DNA of 64,000 bases from Gemmatimonas sp. (GCF_031426495.1 NZ_JANPLK010000051.1:1-64000); one strand, 5' to 3'; counted from the first letter of the stretch, positions 19,246 to 27,686 are shown. Notes: a model not told the origin generated them from the sequence alone. Numbers and translations: made by a program.

Positions 19246-20133
19246 TTATGCGGCGAAGCTGGACAGGGCGCGACCCACATCGCCTTCGCGGAGGCGTTTG
19301 AGGGCCCGGTCACGGAGCTGACGCACGCGTTCGCGGGTGACACCGAGCATGCTGCCGATCTCTTCGAGCGTGTGCTCGCGGCCGCCTTCGAGGCCAAAGT
19401 AGAGTCGAAGCACCTTGGCGTCGCGCGGCGGCAAGGTGGAGAGCGCCTGCTCGATTTCATCGGTGAGGAAGCGATTCATTGCTTCTTCTTCGGTGTCCGG
19501 CATCTCGTCGGCGACGAATCGCTCGATGAGCGACCGATCACCATCGGGATCCATCGGGGCATCGAGACGCACATCGCCCGTGTTCAGGGCGGCGAGCGAC
19601 TGCACGACGTCGACCGACAGGCCGGTAACCTGCGCGAGTTCTTCAGGCGACGGCTCGCGACGGAGCTTCTGCCGAAGGATTTCCGACGCCTTGATGATGC
19701 GCGACAGGTCGGCGGTGCGATTGAGCGGCACACGCACCGTACGACCCTGACGCGCGAGCGACGAGAGAATCGCCTGACGGATCCACCACACGGCGTACGA
19801 GATGAACTTCACGCCTTGATCGGGATCGAACTTCCGCGCCGCCGTGAGCAGGCCGACGTTGCCTTCACCGATCAAGTCGATGAGCGGCAGGCCGCGATTC
19901 TGATATTTCTTGGCAACAGAAATCACGAAGCGGAGGTTGCGCTTGACGAGTTCCTGGAGCGCATCCTGGTCACCGGTACGGATCTTTTTCGCGAGCTCGA
20001 TCTCTTCGGCCGCTTTCAGGAGCGGATACGTGCTGACTTCGTAGAGATACTGGTCGAGGATATCGCGCTCGGGTTCACTGGGCGCGATGCCCGCGGGTGC
20101 CGCACGACGGCGCTTCCGCTTGACTTCAGTCAT
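19246..20133 (-). CDS. rpoD: RNA polymerase sigma-70 factor, primary type
   Basis: The 295-aa product lacks sigma region 1.1 but has regions 1.2 (DILDQYLYEVSTYPLL), 2 (FVISVAKKYQNRGLPLIDLI, then FDPDQGVKFISYAVWWIRQAI), 3 and 4 (EHTLEEIGSMLGVTRERVRQL). The region 2.3/2.4 residues that melt and read the -10 box are intact. Size and layout match the short primary sigma factors of Bacteroidota-like phyla, so this is probably the housekeeping factor; a group-2 factor is the alternative. Consistent with its presence, sigma70-like boxes precede the neighbouring tRNAs. Confidence 0.88.
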   Translation of the reverse strand: MTEVKRKRRRAAPAGIAPSEPERDILDQYLYEVSTYPLLKAAEEIELAKKIRTGDQDALQELVKRNLRFVISVAKKYQNRGLPLIDLIGEGNVGLLTAARKFDPDQGVKFISYAVWWIRQAILSSLARQGRTVRVPLNRTADLSRIIKASEILRQKLRREPSPEELAQVTGLSVDVVQSLAALNTGDVRLDAPMDPDGDRSLIERFVADEMPDTEEEAMNRFLTDEIEQALSTLPPRDAKVLRLYFGLEGGREHTLEEIGSMLGVTRERVRQLRDRALKRLREGDVGRALSSFAA

Positions 20134-20320
20134 GGCGTTCTATGAGACCTTGGGATGAGACATCACCCCTGAAGGAGGAAACGAAATGGAAACGGCTTGC
20201 CAACAAACGGCGCCGGCGACCCACGAGATCCCAGCCGGCGGCGGCTGGGCAATTCCGAGGGTAGCCTTGCAAGATACGCCGACGAGAGTCTTTCGCCAGT
20301 CTAATTCTGCGGAACTCTGC

Positions 20321-20349
20321 TTGACGCCGGACATACACCTCACTAGACT
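20321..20349 (+). promoter_or_regulatory. sigma70-type promoter of the tRNA cluster
   Basis: TTGACG (20321-20326), a 17-base spacer and TAGACT (20344-20349) lie about 78 bases before tRNA-Ala on the same strand. Spacing and -35 are near-consensus. Confidence 0.65.
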
Positions 20350-20427
20350 GCGCGTTCCTGATGCCCTCGCCGGCACGGTACCGCTGGAACGGGGTGCGGC
20401 GCGGCGGATGCACGGGAGGCCAGTACC

Positions 20428-20500
<73 letters not shown>

Positions 20501-20542
20501 CTCCGGTTGGTGAAGGTGTGCTCGAAGGGTTTTGGTGCGTCT

Positions 20543-20615
20543 GCGGGAATAGCTCAGTTGGTAGAGCACAACCTTGCCAAGGTTGGGGTCGCGGGTTCGA
20601 GTCCCGTTTCCCGCT
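20543..20615 (+). tRNA. tRNA-Gly (GCC)
   Basis: A 73-base cloverleaf. Acceptor GCGGGAA/TTCCCGC, anticodon stem CAACC/GGTTG around TTGCCAA (anticodon GCC), T-loop TTCGAGT. CCA is not encoded. Confidence 0.97.
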
Positions 20616-20634
20616 TGTAGTACAGCGGTGTCTT

Positions 20635-20708
20635 GGGTCGTTAGCTCAGTTGGTTAGAGCGCCACGTTGACATCGTGGAGGTCACAAGTTCGAGTCTTGT
20701 ACGACCCA
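20635..20708 (+). tRNA. tRNA-Val (GAC)
   Basis: A 74-base cloverleaf. Acceptor GGGTCGT/ACGACCC, anticodon stem CCACG/CGTGG around TTGACAT (anticodon GAC), T-loop TTCGAGT. CCA is not encoded. Confidence 0.97.
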
Positions 20709-20842
20709 TATGCTGGTCTGCTGGTGTAGCTGTTGGATGGCCTGGTGACTGCTCGTCAGTAGCGTGAGCGTGTCCGATTCACTAGGTTCCGGGACTCTCT
20801 GTGAAGAGAGGCTGTGCGTTGATCGTGGTGCATCGGAGTTCT

Positions 20843-20916
20843 GCGCCTATAGCTCAATTGGATAGAGCATCTGACTACGGATCAGAAGGTTGGAGGTTCG
20901 AGTCCTTCTAGGCGCG
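20843..20916 (+). tRNA. tRNA-Arg (ACG)
   Basis: A 74-base cloverleaf. Acceptor GCGCCTA/TAGGCGC, anticodon stem TCTGA/TCAGA around CTACGGA (anticodon ACG, read as ICG after deamination), T-loop TTCGAGT. It is separated from tRNA-Val by 134 bases without other features. Confidence 0.97.
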
Positions 20917-20952
20917 TAGTGGTTTGGATGCAGGTCGCACCATGAGATCGCA

Positions 20953-21026
20953 CGGGGCGTAGCTTAGCCCGGTAGAGCGCCTGCTTCGGGAGCAGGAGGT
21001 CGCAGGTTCAAATCCTGTCGCCCCGA
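20953..21026 (+). tRNA. tRNA-Pro (CGG), integration site of the 2.1-kb island
   Basis: A 74-base cloverleaf. Acceptor CGGGGCG/CGCCCCG, anticodon stem CCTGC/GCAGG around TTCGGGA (anticodon CGG), T-loop TTCAAAT. From the anticodon loop to beyond its terminator the sequence is repeated at 23084-23181, which marks it as an attachment site. Confidence 0.97.
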
Positions 21027-21080
21027 CTGTATAAATAGAGACCCCGCAACGACTTCGGTCGCTGCGGGGTTCTTTGTGTC
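20991..21080 (+). repeat. 90-bp direct repeat, copy 1 (intact tRNA-Pro side, att-like)
   Basis: These 90 bases, from the 3' edge of the anticodon loop through the acceptor end and terminator, are identical to 23092-23181. Extending left to 20983 adds one mismatch (97 of 98 identical). Confidence 0.95.
21041..21070 (+). terminator. terminator of the tRNA cluster
   Basis: A 13-bp stem with one mismatch and a TTCG tetraloop, followed by TCTTTGTG. A second identical copy lies at 23142-23171 as part of the direct repeat. Confidence 0.85.
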
Positions 21081-21289
21081 CAAGCATGTCAAAATATCAG
21101 ATCGGTCCAGCGGAATCGCCACGGGTTCGAATGCGACGCGTCGAGTTGAGAACACCCACTCGGTCTCGACTACGGGAACAGGCAGCGGGCTTTCCCCGCT
21201 ACGCTCTGGCCGTCCGTTTGCCGGGGCAGCTCGTGACCACGGTCAGAAGGTGTTTCGTCGGCGATGAGGAATGCGCGATGGGTTCGTCA

Positions 21290-22285
21290 CTACTGGCTTA
21301 TGAGCCATACCGAGACCCATGGACCGCCTCCGCGATGAGTCGTGGCGGCAGCACCGCACCGACCTCCGGGCCAACGTGCTTGAAACGAACCGAATTGCTC
21401 TGTGTTGCGGCCCCACACCTCAATGAAGTCCACGCTGGCGAGCTCGATCGACCAGAGTGGTCGATTCGGCTGTGCCTCGCCGTTTACGAATAGGCACACT
21501 GGGCGAGTCAGCTGTATGCCACGTTGTGTCAATAGTCCCGATAGAAAAATGCCGTCTTCCAGAGTCCGCGCACCGTAGCGGCTAAGCTGCGCCCGGTTAG
21601 CCACAAGCGTTCCGATACCTGCCCACGCCATTCGGTGACTAAGGTCGGACAGCGCGAATCGAAGCTGTTTAGGGTCCTCTCCACGCTTCATGAGCAACAC
21701 CAGCGACGTGGTGTCGCCGCGTTGTACCCTGGTCATAGCGGGGCGGGAGAGGTATCCAGCGTGGCTAAGCTGGAGAGTGGAGAGTTCGGCCTTCGGCAAG
21801 GGGAACTCAAAGCGACCGAGGCTGTCCGTGACAACGCGCACGTCGCGTTTCATCGACCGGATCTGCACGCCGGCGAGCGGAGCCATTGTTTGCTCGTCGC
21901 CGACGACTCCTCGTATGCCGATCCACGCCTCAGCGCGCACCGTAACCTCGGCGATCTGCTGCGCCAGCCGTCTCAGCTGAACGCGGAACAAAGTATCGGC
22001 GCCGAGAATCTCGAAACTTGTAGAATCCGGCATGAACCCCAGCATAGTCGTGACTAACTGCGCGCGGCCTCGCGGAAGCACAACCGAGAAGCGTCCTCTG
22101 AAATCGGTACGCACGATTGTGTCGACACCGAGCCCGAGCGCGCGGACACGCGCGTTCGGGATAGAGTCACCCGCAGTGCTGCGTACCGTACCGCGCACTA
22201 GTTCCCGCTGTTGAGCGTCAACATTGCGCGCTGAAAGAATTACGAGCGCGACAGCACCAATAGGCCAAAGATTCCCAAAGCACAT
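21290..22285 (-). CDS. exported protein with two carboxypeptidase-regulatory-like domains and a TonB-plug-like tail
   Basis: The 331-aa product has a signal peptide (IGAVALVILSARNVDAQQ). A first beta-sandwich follows (RGTVRSTAGDSIPNARV to ~105), then a second (GIRGVVGDEQTMAPLAGVQI to ~200). The C-terminal ~100 residues resemble a TonB plug (CLFVNGEAQPNRPLWSIELA then SVDFIEVWG) but no barrel follows. Such stand-alone proteins look like truncated receptor N-termini or partners of receptors. It lies inside the tRNA-Pro island and is convergent with the tRNA cluster. Confidence 0.7.
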   Translation of the reverse strand: MCFGNLWPIGAVALVILSARNVDAQQRELVRGTVRSTAGDSIPNARVRALGLGVDTIVRTDFRGRFSVVLPRGRAQLVTTMLGFMPDSTSFEILGADTLFRVQLRRLAQQIAEVTVRAEAWIGIRGVVGDEQTMAPLAGVQIRSMKRDVRVVTDSLGRFEFPLPKAELSTLQLSHAGYLSRPAMTRVQRGDTTSLVLLMKRGEDPKQLRFALSDLSHRMAWAGIGTLVANRAQLSRYGARTLEDGIFLSGLLTQRGIQLTRPVCLFVNGEAQPNRPLWSIELASVDFIEVWGRNTEQFGSFQARWPGGRCGAAATTHRGGGPWVSVWLISQ

Positions 22286-22307
22286 TCGCTGACGGTGCGG
22301 CAGCAGG

Positions 22308-22631
22308 TTAATCCAACACTGCCAGCCCGTGCTTCTTCACTACCGCGAGCATCTTGAGCGCGACGCCGCTCGGCCGCTTCGCTCCGGTCTCCCACTTCTC
22401 CACCGTGCTGGCGCTGGTGTTCAGACGCCGTGCGAACACGGCCTGACTAACCTTGGCCTGCTCACGGAGCTTCTTGATCTGCCCAGGCGCGAGCGGCTCT
22501 GGGGCACTCAGCGCCGCCTCGTCGAACTGGCGCATGGTGGTCTTGCCGATGGCACCCACCTGGTGGAGTGCCGCCGCGGCGGAGTGAATCGCCTCGAAGG
22601 CGTCGCTCTTGTACTTACGCTTGGTCGTCAC
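22308..22631 (-). CDS. HigA-like antitoxin, XRE-type helix-turn-helix
   Basis: The 107-aa protein has a Cro/CI-type helix-turn-helix in its C-terminal half (IKKLREQAKVSQAVFARRL then STVEKWETGAKRPSG). This is typical of HigA-type antitoxins that pair with toxins encoded immediately upstream. The GTG start at 22631 overlaps the toxin's stop by 17 bases. It should neutralise the toxin and repress the shared promoter, whose palindrome lies at 23005-23023. Confidence 0.88.
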   Translation of the reverse strand: MTTKRKYKSDAFEAIHSAAAALHQVGAIGKTTMRQFDEAALSAPEPLAPGQIKKLREQAKVSQAVFARRLNTSASTVEKWETGAKRPSGVALKMLAVVKKHGLAVLD

Positions 22632-22969
22632 GACAGATCTCCTCGAGTTCCTTGGTCTTCAGCAACGCCGTGAGCTGCGCGGCCGTCAGCTTTTCGTATC
22701 CTTTGGCCAGCTCTCGAAACGCCTGCAGCTCGGCGGCATCGATGTTGGCCCGGTCCTTCTTCGCGAAGAGGTATGTCAGCACCCAATGACGACCACCCTT
22801 GGCCAGGATGATGCTCCGGTAGAGGTTCCGACTCACTCGCTTCTTGTAAACTCCGCCGCCCAGATCGTCGCACTGCCCCGCCACGGCCTGCTTCACGGCC
22901 CGGCACAGCTCCTCGTTACCGATTCCCGCCTTTTCGGGCCGCCTTGGCGAACCAGGCAGTCTTGAACAT
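22615..22969 (-). pseudogene. HigB/RelE-like toxin (PF06296-type), frameshifted near its 5' end
   Basis: Downstream of the break the product reads AGIGNEELCRAV, DDLGGGVYKKRVSRNLYRSI, ILAKGGRHWVLTYLFAKKDR and ELEEICRD, the hallmarks of the ~115-120-aa RelE-family toxins annotated PF06296. The expected N-terminus MFKTAWFAKAARK is encoded from ATG 22969 but in another frame. The switch falls in an AAAA run (minus strand, 22931-22934), where one extra base puts TAA six codons later. Removing one base restores a 117-aa protein of normal length. Either the toxin is inactivated, the base is a sequencing error, or slippage makes a little active toxin. Confidence 0.8.
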
Positions 22970-23002
22970 GCGGGAGGGTCGGGGCGCGCCAGCCATACAT
23001 AA

Positions 23003-23031
23003 ATTGTAGCACCAAGTGCTACACAAAGCAA
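23003..23031 (-). promoter_or_regulatory. toxin-antitoxin promoter with overlapping operator palindrome
   Basis: On the minus strand, TTGCTT (23026-23031), a 17-base spacer and TACAAT (23003-23008) form a strong sigma70-type promoter. A perfect 8-bp inverted repeat TGTAGCAC-CAA-GTGCTACA (23005-23023) covers the -10 and spacer, the expected place for antitoxin autorepression. It lies 34 bases upstream of the toxin ATG. Confidence 0.75.
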
Positions 23032-23091
23032 AATAAAACGAATGACGCGTCGCGTCTGTCGGGGACCCAGATGCCTCGATCCGGCTTCGGC

Positions 23092-23181
23092 AGCAGGAGG
23101 TCGCAGGTTCAAATCCTGTCGCCCCGACTGTATAAATAGAGACCCCGCAACGACTTCGGTCGCTGCGGGGTTCTTTGTGTC
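23092..23181 (+). repeat. 90-bp direct repeat, copy 2 (truncated tRNA-Pro plus terminator)
   Basis: It is identical to 20991-21080. It contains the 3' half of tRNA-Pro without the 5' half, so it cannot fold as a tRNA, plus a full copy of the terminator (23142-23171). Confidence 0.95.
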
Positions 23182-23196
23182 ACCGTTTAGGGCCGG

Positions 23197-23640
23197 TCAC
23201 CCCTGCGTCCACTTGGTCACCAGCCGCTGCCACGGGATCACCGCGGCCACCAACGCCAACGTGAACAGCGTGCCGACCAGCGCCCGCTTGGCCTTGGTGG
23301 CTGAGTCCGACGCCTTCTTCACCATCACGCTCGACACCGTCGCCGCGATGACGGCCAGCACCATCAGGGAAGGATGCTCGACCACGAGTCGGCGCAGGGC
23401 GGGATCCTTCATCGTGCTGCTCATCGACGCACGCGCCGCGGCCACCGCCGGGCTCACGAACCACAGGCCGATGCCGGCCAGCAGCTGCAAGTGTACGAGC
23501 AGCGTCAGCTTCCGCACCAGACCGGTATCGGCCTCCGACCACGTGGCACTGCGGCTGCCCGCCCGCGACAGGACCAGCACGCCGACGATGAGGACGGCCC
23601 AGGCCAGCAGGTTGTGCGCACCAATCAAGATCCCGTACAT
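23197..23640 (-). CDS. small integral membrane protein, unknown function
   Basis: The 147-aa protein has four predicted transmembrane helices (IGAHNLLAWAVLIVGVLVL, KLTLLVHLQLLAGIGLWFV, SLMVLAVIAATVSSVMV, LVGTLFTLALVAAVI). A His in helix 1 and another in helix 2 are spaced as in small haem- or quinone-binding membrane proteins, but I cannot assign a family. GGAGG lies 8 bases before the ATG. It is just outside the right repeat of the island. Confidence 0.7.
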   Translation of the reverse strand: MYGILIGAHNLLAWAVLIVGVLVLSRAGSRSATWSEADTGLVRKLTLLVHLQLLAGIGLWFVSPAVAAARASMSSTMKDPALRRLVVEHPSLMVLAVIAATVSSVMVKKASDSATKAKRALVGTLFTLALVAAVIPWQRLVTKWTQG

Positions 23641-23758
23641 CCGATCGTCCTCCGAAGAATGAGACGCACAAGACGCGTCGTGTTGCGGTCTCCCGCCCGG
23701 GGAATGTTATCCTGCGTGCACACGCCGCGCTGATTCTTTCTCCCGACTCCCCGCATCG

Positions 23759-24526
23759 ATGCCGATGACCATGTCGCTGTCACGCCGAAAGGCGGGCAAC
23801 GTAGTCGCCCTCGTGATGGTCATCGCCCTCAACGGGCTCGCGGCCAGCGGTGCGATGAGCGGAGACTCCATCGGCGTGATCGCCAACCGGTACCGCTCGC
23901 TCTTTTTACCGGCCGACTACGTGTTCGGCATCTGGAGCGTGATCTATTTCGGGCTCATTTCCTCGGCCGTGTACCAGGCACTCCCCACCGCCGGTGCCGA
24001 GCGCGCCGTGCATCGACTTGGCATGTGGTGGGCGGTAACCGGCGCGCTGAACGTAGCGTGGATTTCACTCTTCTCGTTCGGGCAGTTCGCACTCGCGCTG
24101 ATGGTCATGGTGATCTTTCTCATCACGCTGGTCGTGATCGGCGAACGGGTACGCTCGGGCGCACCGCTGTCGCGAGCTGACCACGCCTTCGTGGTCTGGC
24201 CGCAGGACATCTACCTCGCGTGGATCTCGGTGGCGCTGATCGCGAACAGCTTTCAGTTCGCGCAGGCCGTGCAGTGGAGCGGCTTCGGCCTCGCGGAATC
24301 GACGTGGGCGGTGGCCATGATGTTCGTGGCCACGCTGCTCGGTGCGATCATGGCGTGGGGGCGCGGCAACTGGCTCTTTCCCCTGGTGGTGGCGTGGGCG
24401 CTGCGCGGTATTGGCGCACGCTACCCCGAGGTCGCGCCCATTGCCGACACGACGCGCTGGCTCGTGCCGGCGGGCATCGTGATCGGCGGCCTGGCGTGGG
24501 TCGCGAGTCGCCGCACGCGCCGCTGA
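23759..24526 (+). CDS. TspO/MBR-like tryptophan-rich membrane protein
   Basis: The 255-aa protein has about seven hydrophobic helices and the family-like opening YRSLFLPADYVFGIWSVIYF, similar to the LF.P..YVF.IW..IY signature of plant and bacterial tryptophan-rich sensory-type proteins. Further Trp-rich segments include MWWAVTGALNVAWISLF and WPQDIYLAWISVAL. Classical TspO (~160 aa, five helices) binds tetrapyrroles; this longer relative is of uncertain ligand. Three in-frame ATGs lie within the first 13 bases (23759, 23765, 23771); the exact start is undecided. Confidence 0.75.
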   Translation: MPMTMSLSRRKAGNVVALVMVIALNGLAASGAMSGDSIGVIANRYRSLFLPADYVFGIWSVIYFGLISSAVYQALPTAGAERAVHRLGMWWAVTGALNVAWISLFSFGQFALALMVMVIFLITLVVIGERVRSGAPLSRADHAFVVWPQDIYLAWISVALIANSFQFAQAVQWSGFGLAESTWAVAMMFVATLLGAIMAWGRGNWLFPLVVAWALRGIGARYPEVAPIADTTRWLVPAGIVIGGLAWVASRRTRR

Positions 24527-24529
24527 GTC

Positions 24530-24952
24530 TTACTTCGCCGTCACCTTGGCGAGCGCGGCCTCGAACGCGACTCGCGCCGCGTCATCGCTGCTGATGCGAC
24601 GGATCAGCTCACTGTAGGTCGCCTCAGCCAGCCCCTGCGCCGTAAGCAGACGTTCACGCTCCGCACGATACTTGCTCCGCAACGCGGCCAACACCTCGGG
24701 CTTCTTGTTCTTGGGCTCCGCGTACTCGGCGTCGGCCCGCTCCCGCAAGGAAATCAGGGCGACGTGTGCCCGGGCGCACGGCAGCATCGCCGAGACGCTG
24801 TCGGGGTGCGGCGGCACAACCGCTTTTCCCTGGGTCGTCGCGCTCGCCATCGCCGGCGGAGGCGGAGGCGGGGCCGACTGTGCCTGGAGCCTGTGAGGAA
24901 CACCCATTGTGGCACAGCCGATCGCCAGCACGGAAACGAGACCACGCAGCAC
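24530..24952 (-). CDS. exported small protein, unknown function
   Basis: Starting at GTG 24952, which has GGAG 6 bases upstream, the 140-aa product begins with a good signal peptide (LRGLVSVLAIGCATM) followed by a Pro-rich stretch (SAPPPPPPAMA). The remainder is helical and charged (LISLRERADAEYAEPKNKK and AERERLLTAQGLAEATYSEL). Length and layout resemble periplasmic helical proteins, but no family is recognised. It is convergent with the TspO-like gene, separated by 3 bases. The open frame allows a longer start at GTG 24991. Confidence 0.6.
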   Translation of the reverse strand: MLRGLVSVLAIGCATMGVPHRLQAQSAPPPPPPAMASATTQGKAVVPPHPDSVSAMLPCARAHVALISLRERADAEYAEPKNKKPEVLAALRSKYRAERERLLTAQGLAEATYSELIRRISSDDAARVAFEAALAKVTAK

Positions 24953-25137
24953 AGGAGACTCCGGGAGCCAAATGAAGGCGGCACACACCACACCGCCGAC
25001 GGAAGCTCGGCCGCCCGGGACCGGGCGTCAACGGCCGCGCGACACAATGCGTTTTATGCTTGCCATCCAGGGTTTCGGCACTGAATGTTCACTGTTGGCA
25101 GTTCCCACCTGTAGTTCCCCCCCGCACGAGGTCAGGC

Positions 25138-27675
25138 ATGAAGGCGATCTCCGCACTGGCGGTCACGCTCTCATTCGCCGTCGCCCTTCCCGGCCATAGC
25201 GATTCTCGGCCCACCGACCCTCCCACGGCGCCTCGTGCCGTGGTGGGCCATCCGGTGTTGCCGCGCCCTGTTTCGGGGCGCTCCGTCGCACGCCGCGCGG
25301 GTGCCCCCAAGTCGCCACCGGTATCCTGGATGGCGCCGGCGGAGCTCAATGCGGTCGTCAAGCAGTACTGCCAGAAGTGCCACAATCCCACCATGCGGCG
25401 CGGCAATCTCTCGCTGGCCGACTTCGACGTGGGGGCGCCCGACGCGAAGGCCGATGTCGCCGAGAAAGTGGTCGCGAAGCTGCGCTCCGGTATGATGCCG
25501 CCAGTGGGATCGGCGCGGCCGAGTGCGGACACGCTCGACGCGCTCGTCATCTCCCTCGAGCGGCAACTCGACGCGAGTGCCCTCGCGCATCCGAATCCAG
25601 GACGGCGCACCTTTCAGCGGCTCAATCGCGCCGAGTATCGCGCGGCGATCGAGGATTTGCTGAAGCTCGACGTCGATGCCACCGCATATCTCCCGCCGGA
25701 CACCAAGAGCGACAACTTCGACAACATCGCCGATGTGCAGGCGCTGTCGCCTACGCTGCTCAGCGCGTATCTGCGCGCGGCGAGTGATCTGAGCCGACTG
25801 GCGATCGGGAACGCGGCGGCGAGTGCCGCGTCGAATACGTATACGATGCCGAAAATGGCGTCGCAGGTGGACCACGTGGAAGGCACGCCGTTCGGCTCAC
25901 GTGGCGGCATGGCCGTGGTGCACACGTTCCCCGCCGACGGCGAGTACCGCTTCGACGTGAACTTCTTCCATGAGACCACGGGCGCCTTTGCCGGCGGCCT
26001 CGCCCGTGGCGAACAGATCGAGATTTCGGTGGACGGTGAGCGCGTCGCGCTGCTGTCGATCGATCGCTTCATGCACGCGTCGGATCCGAATGGCGTCGCG
26101 ATGGGCAGTGAGCGCGTGCGCGTCACCGCCGGCCCGCACAAGATCGCTGCCGCCTTCGTGCCACCGGCGTTTCAGGGCGTCGTGCAGGATCTCATCAGCC
26201 CACTCAAGTATTCGTTGAACAGCACGTCGAATGCGGTGGCCTATGGGTTCTCGCTATTGCCGCACCTGCGCGAACTCACGGTGAACGGCCCGTACGCGGT
26301 GACCGGCGTGTCGGACACGCCGGTGCGTCGCCACATTTTCAGCTGTCGCCCCGCCACCGTGTCCGCCGAACGGCCCTGCGCCCAATCGATCGTGAATCGC
26401 CTGGGCACGATGGCGTATCGCCGTCCGCTCACCGATGAAGATCGCGGCGGACTGATGTCGCTGTACGATGCCGGCCGCAAGGGCGGCACCTTCGAGACCG
26501 GCGTGCGCACCGCTCTCGAAGGCATGCTGGCCAGTCCCGATTTTGTCTTCCGCTTCGAACAGGCACCGCGCGACGTGGCCGCCGGTGCGAACTACAAACT
26601 GCGCGACATCGACTTGGCGTCGCGGCTGTCGTTCTTCTTGTGGTCGGCCCCGCCGGATCAAGCGCTGCTCACCGCCGCCAGCCGTGGCACGCTGTCGCAG
26701 ACGGCAGGGCTCGAGCGCGAAGTCCGTCGGATGCTCGGCGACTCTCGGGCCAAGGCGCTGTCCACGCGCTTTGCGGCGCAGTGGCTGCGCCTGCCCGACC
26801 TCGACATCGTACAGCCCGACATTCGGCAGTATCCGGATTTCGATGAGCAGCTTCGCATTGCCATGCGACAGGAGACGGAGCTGTTCTTCGACGATCTCGT
26901 ACGCCGCGATCGTCCGCTGCTCGATCTGTATCGCGCCGACTACACGTTCGTGAACGAACGGCTGGCCGAGCACTACGACATACCCAACATCGTCGGACCG
27001 TCGTTCCGCCGGGTGAAGTATCCTGACGCAGGACGGCGCGGCATTCTGTCGCACGCCAGCGTGCTGACGCTGACCTCGCATGCCGGCCGCACGTCGGCCG
27101 TGGAGCGCGGCAAATGGGTGATGGAAGTGCTGCTCAATTCCCCGCCCCCGCCGCCGCCACCGGGCGTGCCGGACCTTGAAGCGACACCCGGCAGCGCATC
27201 GGGTCGCCTGCTCACGGTGCGCGAACGGATGGAGCAACATCGCAAGAGCCCGGCCTGCGCCAGCTGCCACAAGATGATGGATCCGATCGGCCTGGCGATG
27301 GAGCAGTACGACGTGACGGGCCGATTGCGTGTGCGCGACAACGGCATGCCGATCGACTCGCGCGGCGACTTGTGGGACGGCACCACGGCCACCACGGTGG
27401 CCGAGCTGCAGCAGGCGCTCCTGCGTCGGGAAGACGCCCTGCTGCGCACCTTCACGCGCAACCTGATGGCCTACGCCATCGGCCGTCGCATCGAGGCCTA
27501 CGACATGCCGTCGGTGCGGGCGATCGTGCGCGATGCGTCGAAGCAGGAGCATCGCATGTCGGCCTATATCCTCGGAGTTGTCCGCAGCCCAGCGTTCCGC
27601 ATGCAGCGGGCAGAAGGTGCTATTCCGAAAGCCACCGACGCGTCATCCGGCGCGTCGTCTTCGTCGTCCCGGTAA
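25138..27675 (+). CDS. DUF1592-type (DUF1587/1592/1588/1585/1595) cytochrome-like protein
   Basis: The 845-aa exported protein has a haem-binding CQKCH motif at ~78-82 in a Planctomycete-cytochrome-C-like region. Then come PNPGRRTFQRLNRAEYRAAI (DUF1587), TMAYRRPLTDEDRGGL (DUF1595), LRDIDLASRLSFFLWSAPPD (DUF1592), GRRGILSHASVLTLTSHAGR with a second CASCH at ~707-711 (DUF1588), and RNLMAYAIGRRIEAYD (DUF1585). I chose ATG 25138 for its GAGG site and signal peptide. It is followed after 11 bases by the DUF1552 gene. The pairing is widespread in Planctomycetota, Acidobacteriota and Gemmatimonadota; its biochemical role is not established. Confidence 0.9.
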   Translation: MKAISALAVTLSFAVALPGHSDSRPTDPPTAPRAVVGHPVLPRPVSGRSVARRAGAPKSPPVSWMAPAELNAVVKQYCQKCHNPTMRRGNLSLADFDVGAPDAKADVAEKVVAKLRSGMMPPVGSARPSADTLDALVISLERQLDASALAHPNPGRRTFQRLNRAEYRAAIEDLLKLDVDATAYLPPDTKSDNFDNIADVQALSPTLLSAYLRAASDLSRLAIGNAAASAASNTYTMPKMASQVDHVEGTPFGSRGGMAVVHTFPADGEYRFDVNFFHETTGAFAGGLARGEQIEISVDGERVALLSIDRFMHASDPNGVAMGSERVRVTAGPHKIAAAFVPPAFQGVVQDLISPLKYSLNSTSNAVAYGFSLLPHLRELTVNGPYAVTGVSDTPVRRHIFSCRPATVSAERPCAQSIVNRLGTMAYRRPLTDEDRGGLMSLYDAGRKGGTFETGVRTALEGMLASPDFVFRFEQAPRDVAAGANYKLRDIDLASRLSFFLWSAPPDQALLTAASRGTLSQTAGLEREVRRMLGDSRAKALSTRFAAQWLRLPDLDIVQPDIRQYPDFDEQLRIAMRQETELFFDDLVRRDRPLLDLYRADYTFVNERLAEHYDIPNIVGPSFRRVKYPDAGRRGILSHASVLTLTSHAGRTSAVERGKWVMEVLLNSPPPPPPPGVPDLEATPGSASGRLLTVRERMEQHRKSPACASCHKMMDPIGLAMEQYDVTGRLRVRDNGMPIDSRGDLWDGTTATTVAELQQALLRREDALLRTFTRNLMAYAIGRRIEAYDMPSVRAIVRDASKQEHRMSAYILGVVRSPAFRMQRAEGAIPKATDASSGASSSSSR

Positions 27676-27686
27676 GGAGCCGCCTC

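Larger units (their letters stand above)
21027..23181. mobile_element. small tRNA-Pro-associated genomic island
   Basis: The segment between the two 90-bp direct repeats holds a CarboxypepD_reg-like protein gene and a toxin-antitoxin pair with its own promoter/operator. Duplication of a tRNA 3' end starting in the anticodon loop is the hallmark of tyrosine-recombinase integration. No integrase gene is present, so this is a remnant, a satellite, or the result of a tandem duplication. Confidence 0.65.

Noticed and set aside
20964..21155. Minus-strand ORF over tRNA-Pro coding RQDLNLRPPAPEAG
   Set aside because: This is the well-known spurious translation of tRNA antisense sequence; the tRNA folds perfectly on the plus strand. 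The same applies to the MNLRPPAAEAG start at 23112.
22615..23112. A 165-codon reading of the toxin region with a membrane-like N-terminus
   Set aside because: Its first ~60 codons cover the tRNA repeat, the promoter and the operator; the toxin family begins at MFKTAW in another frame.
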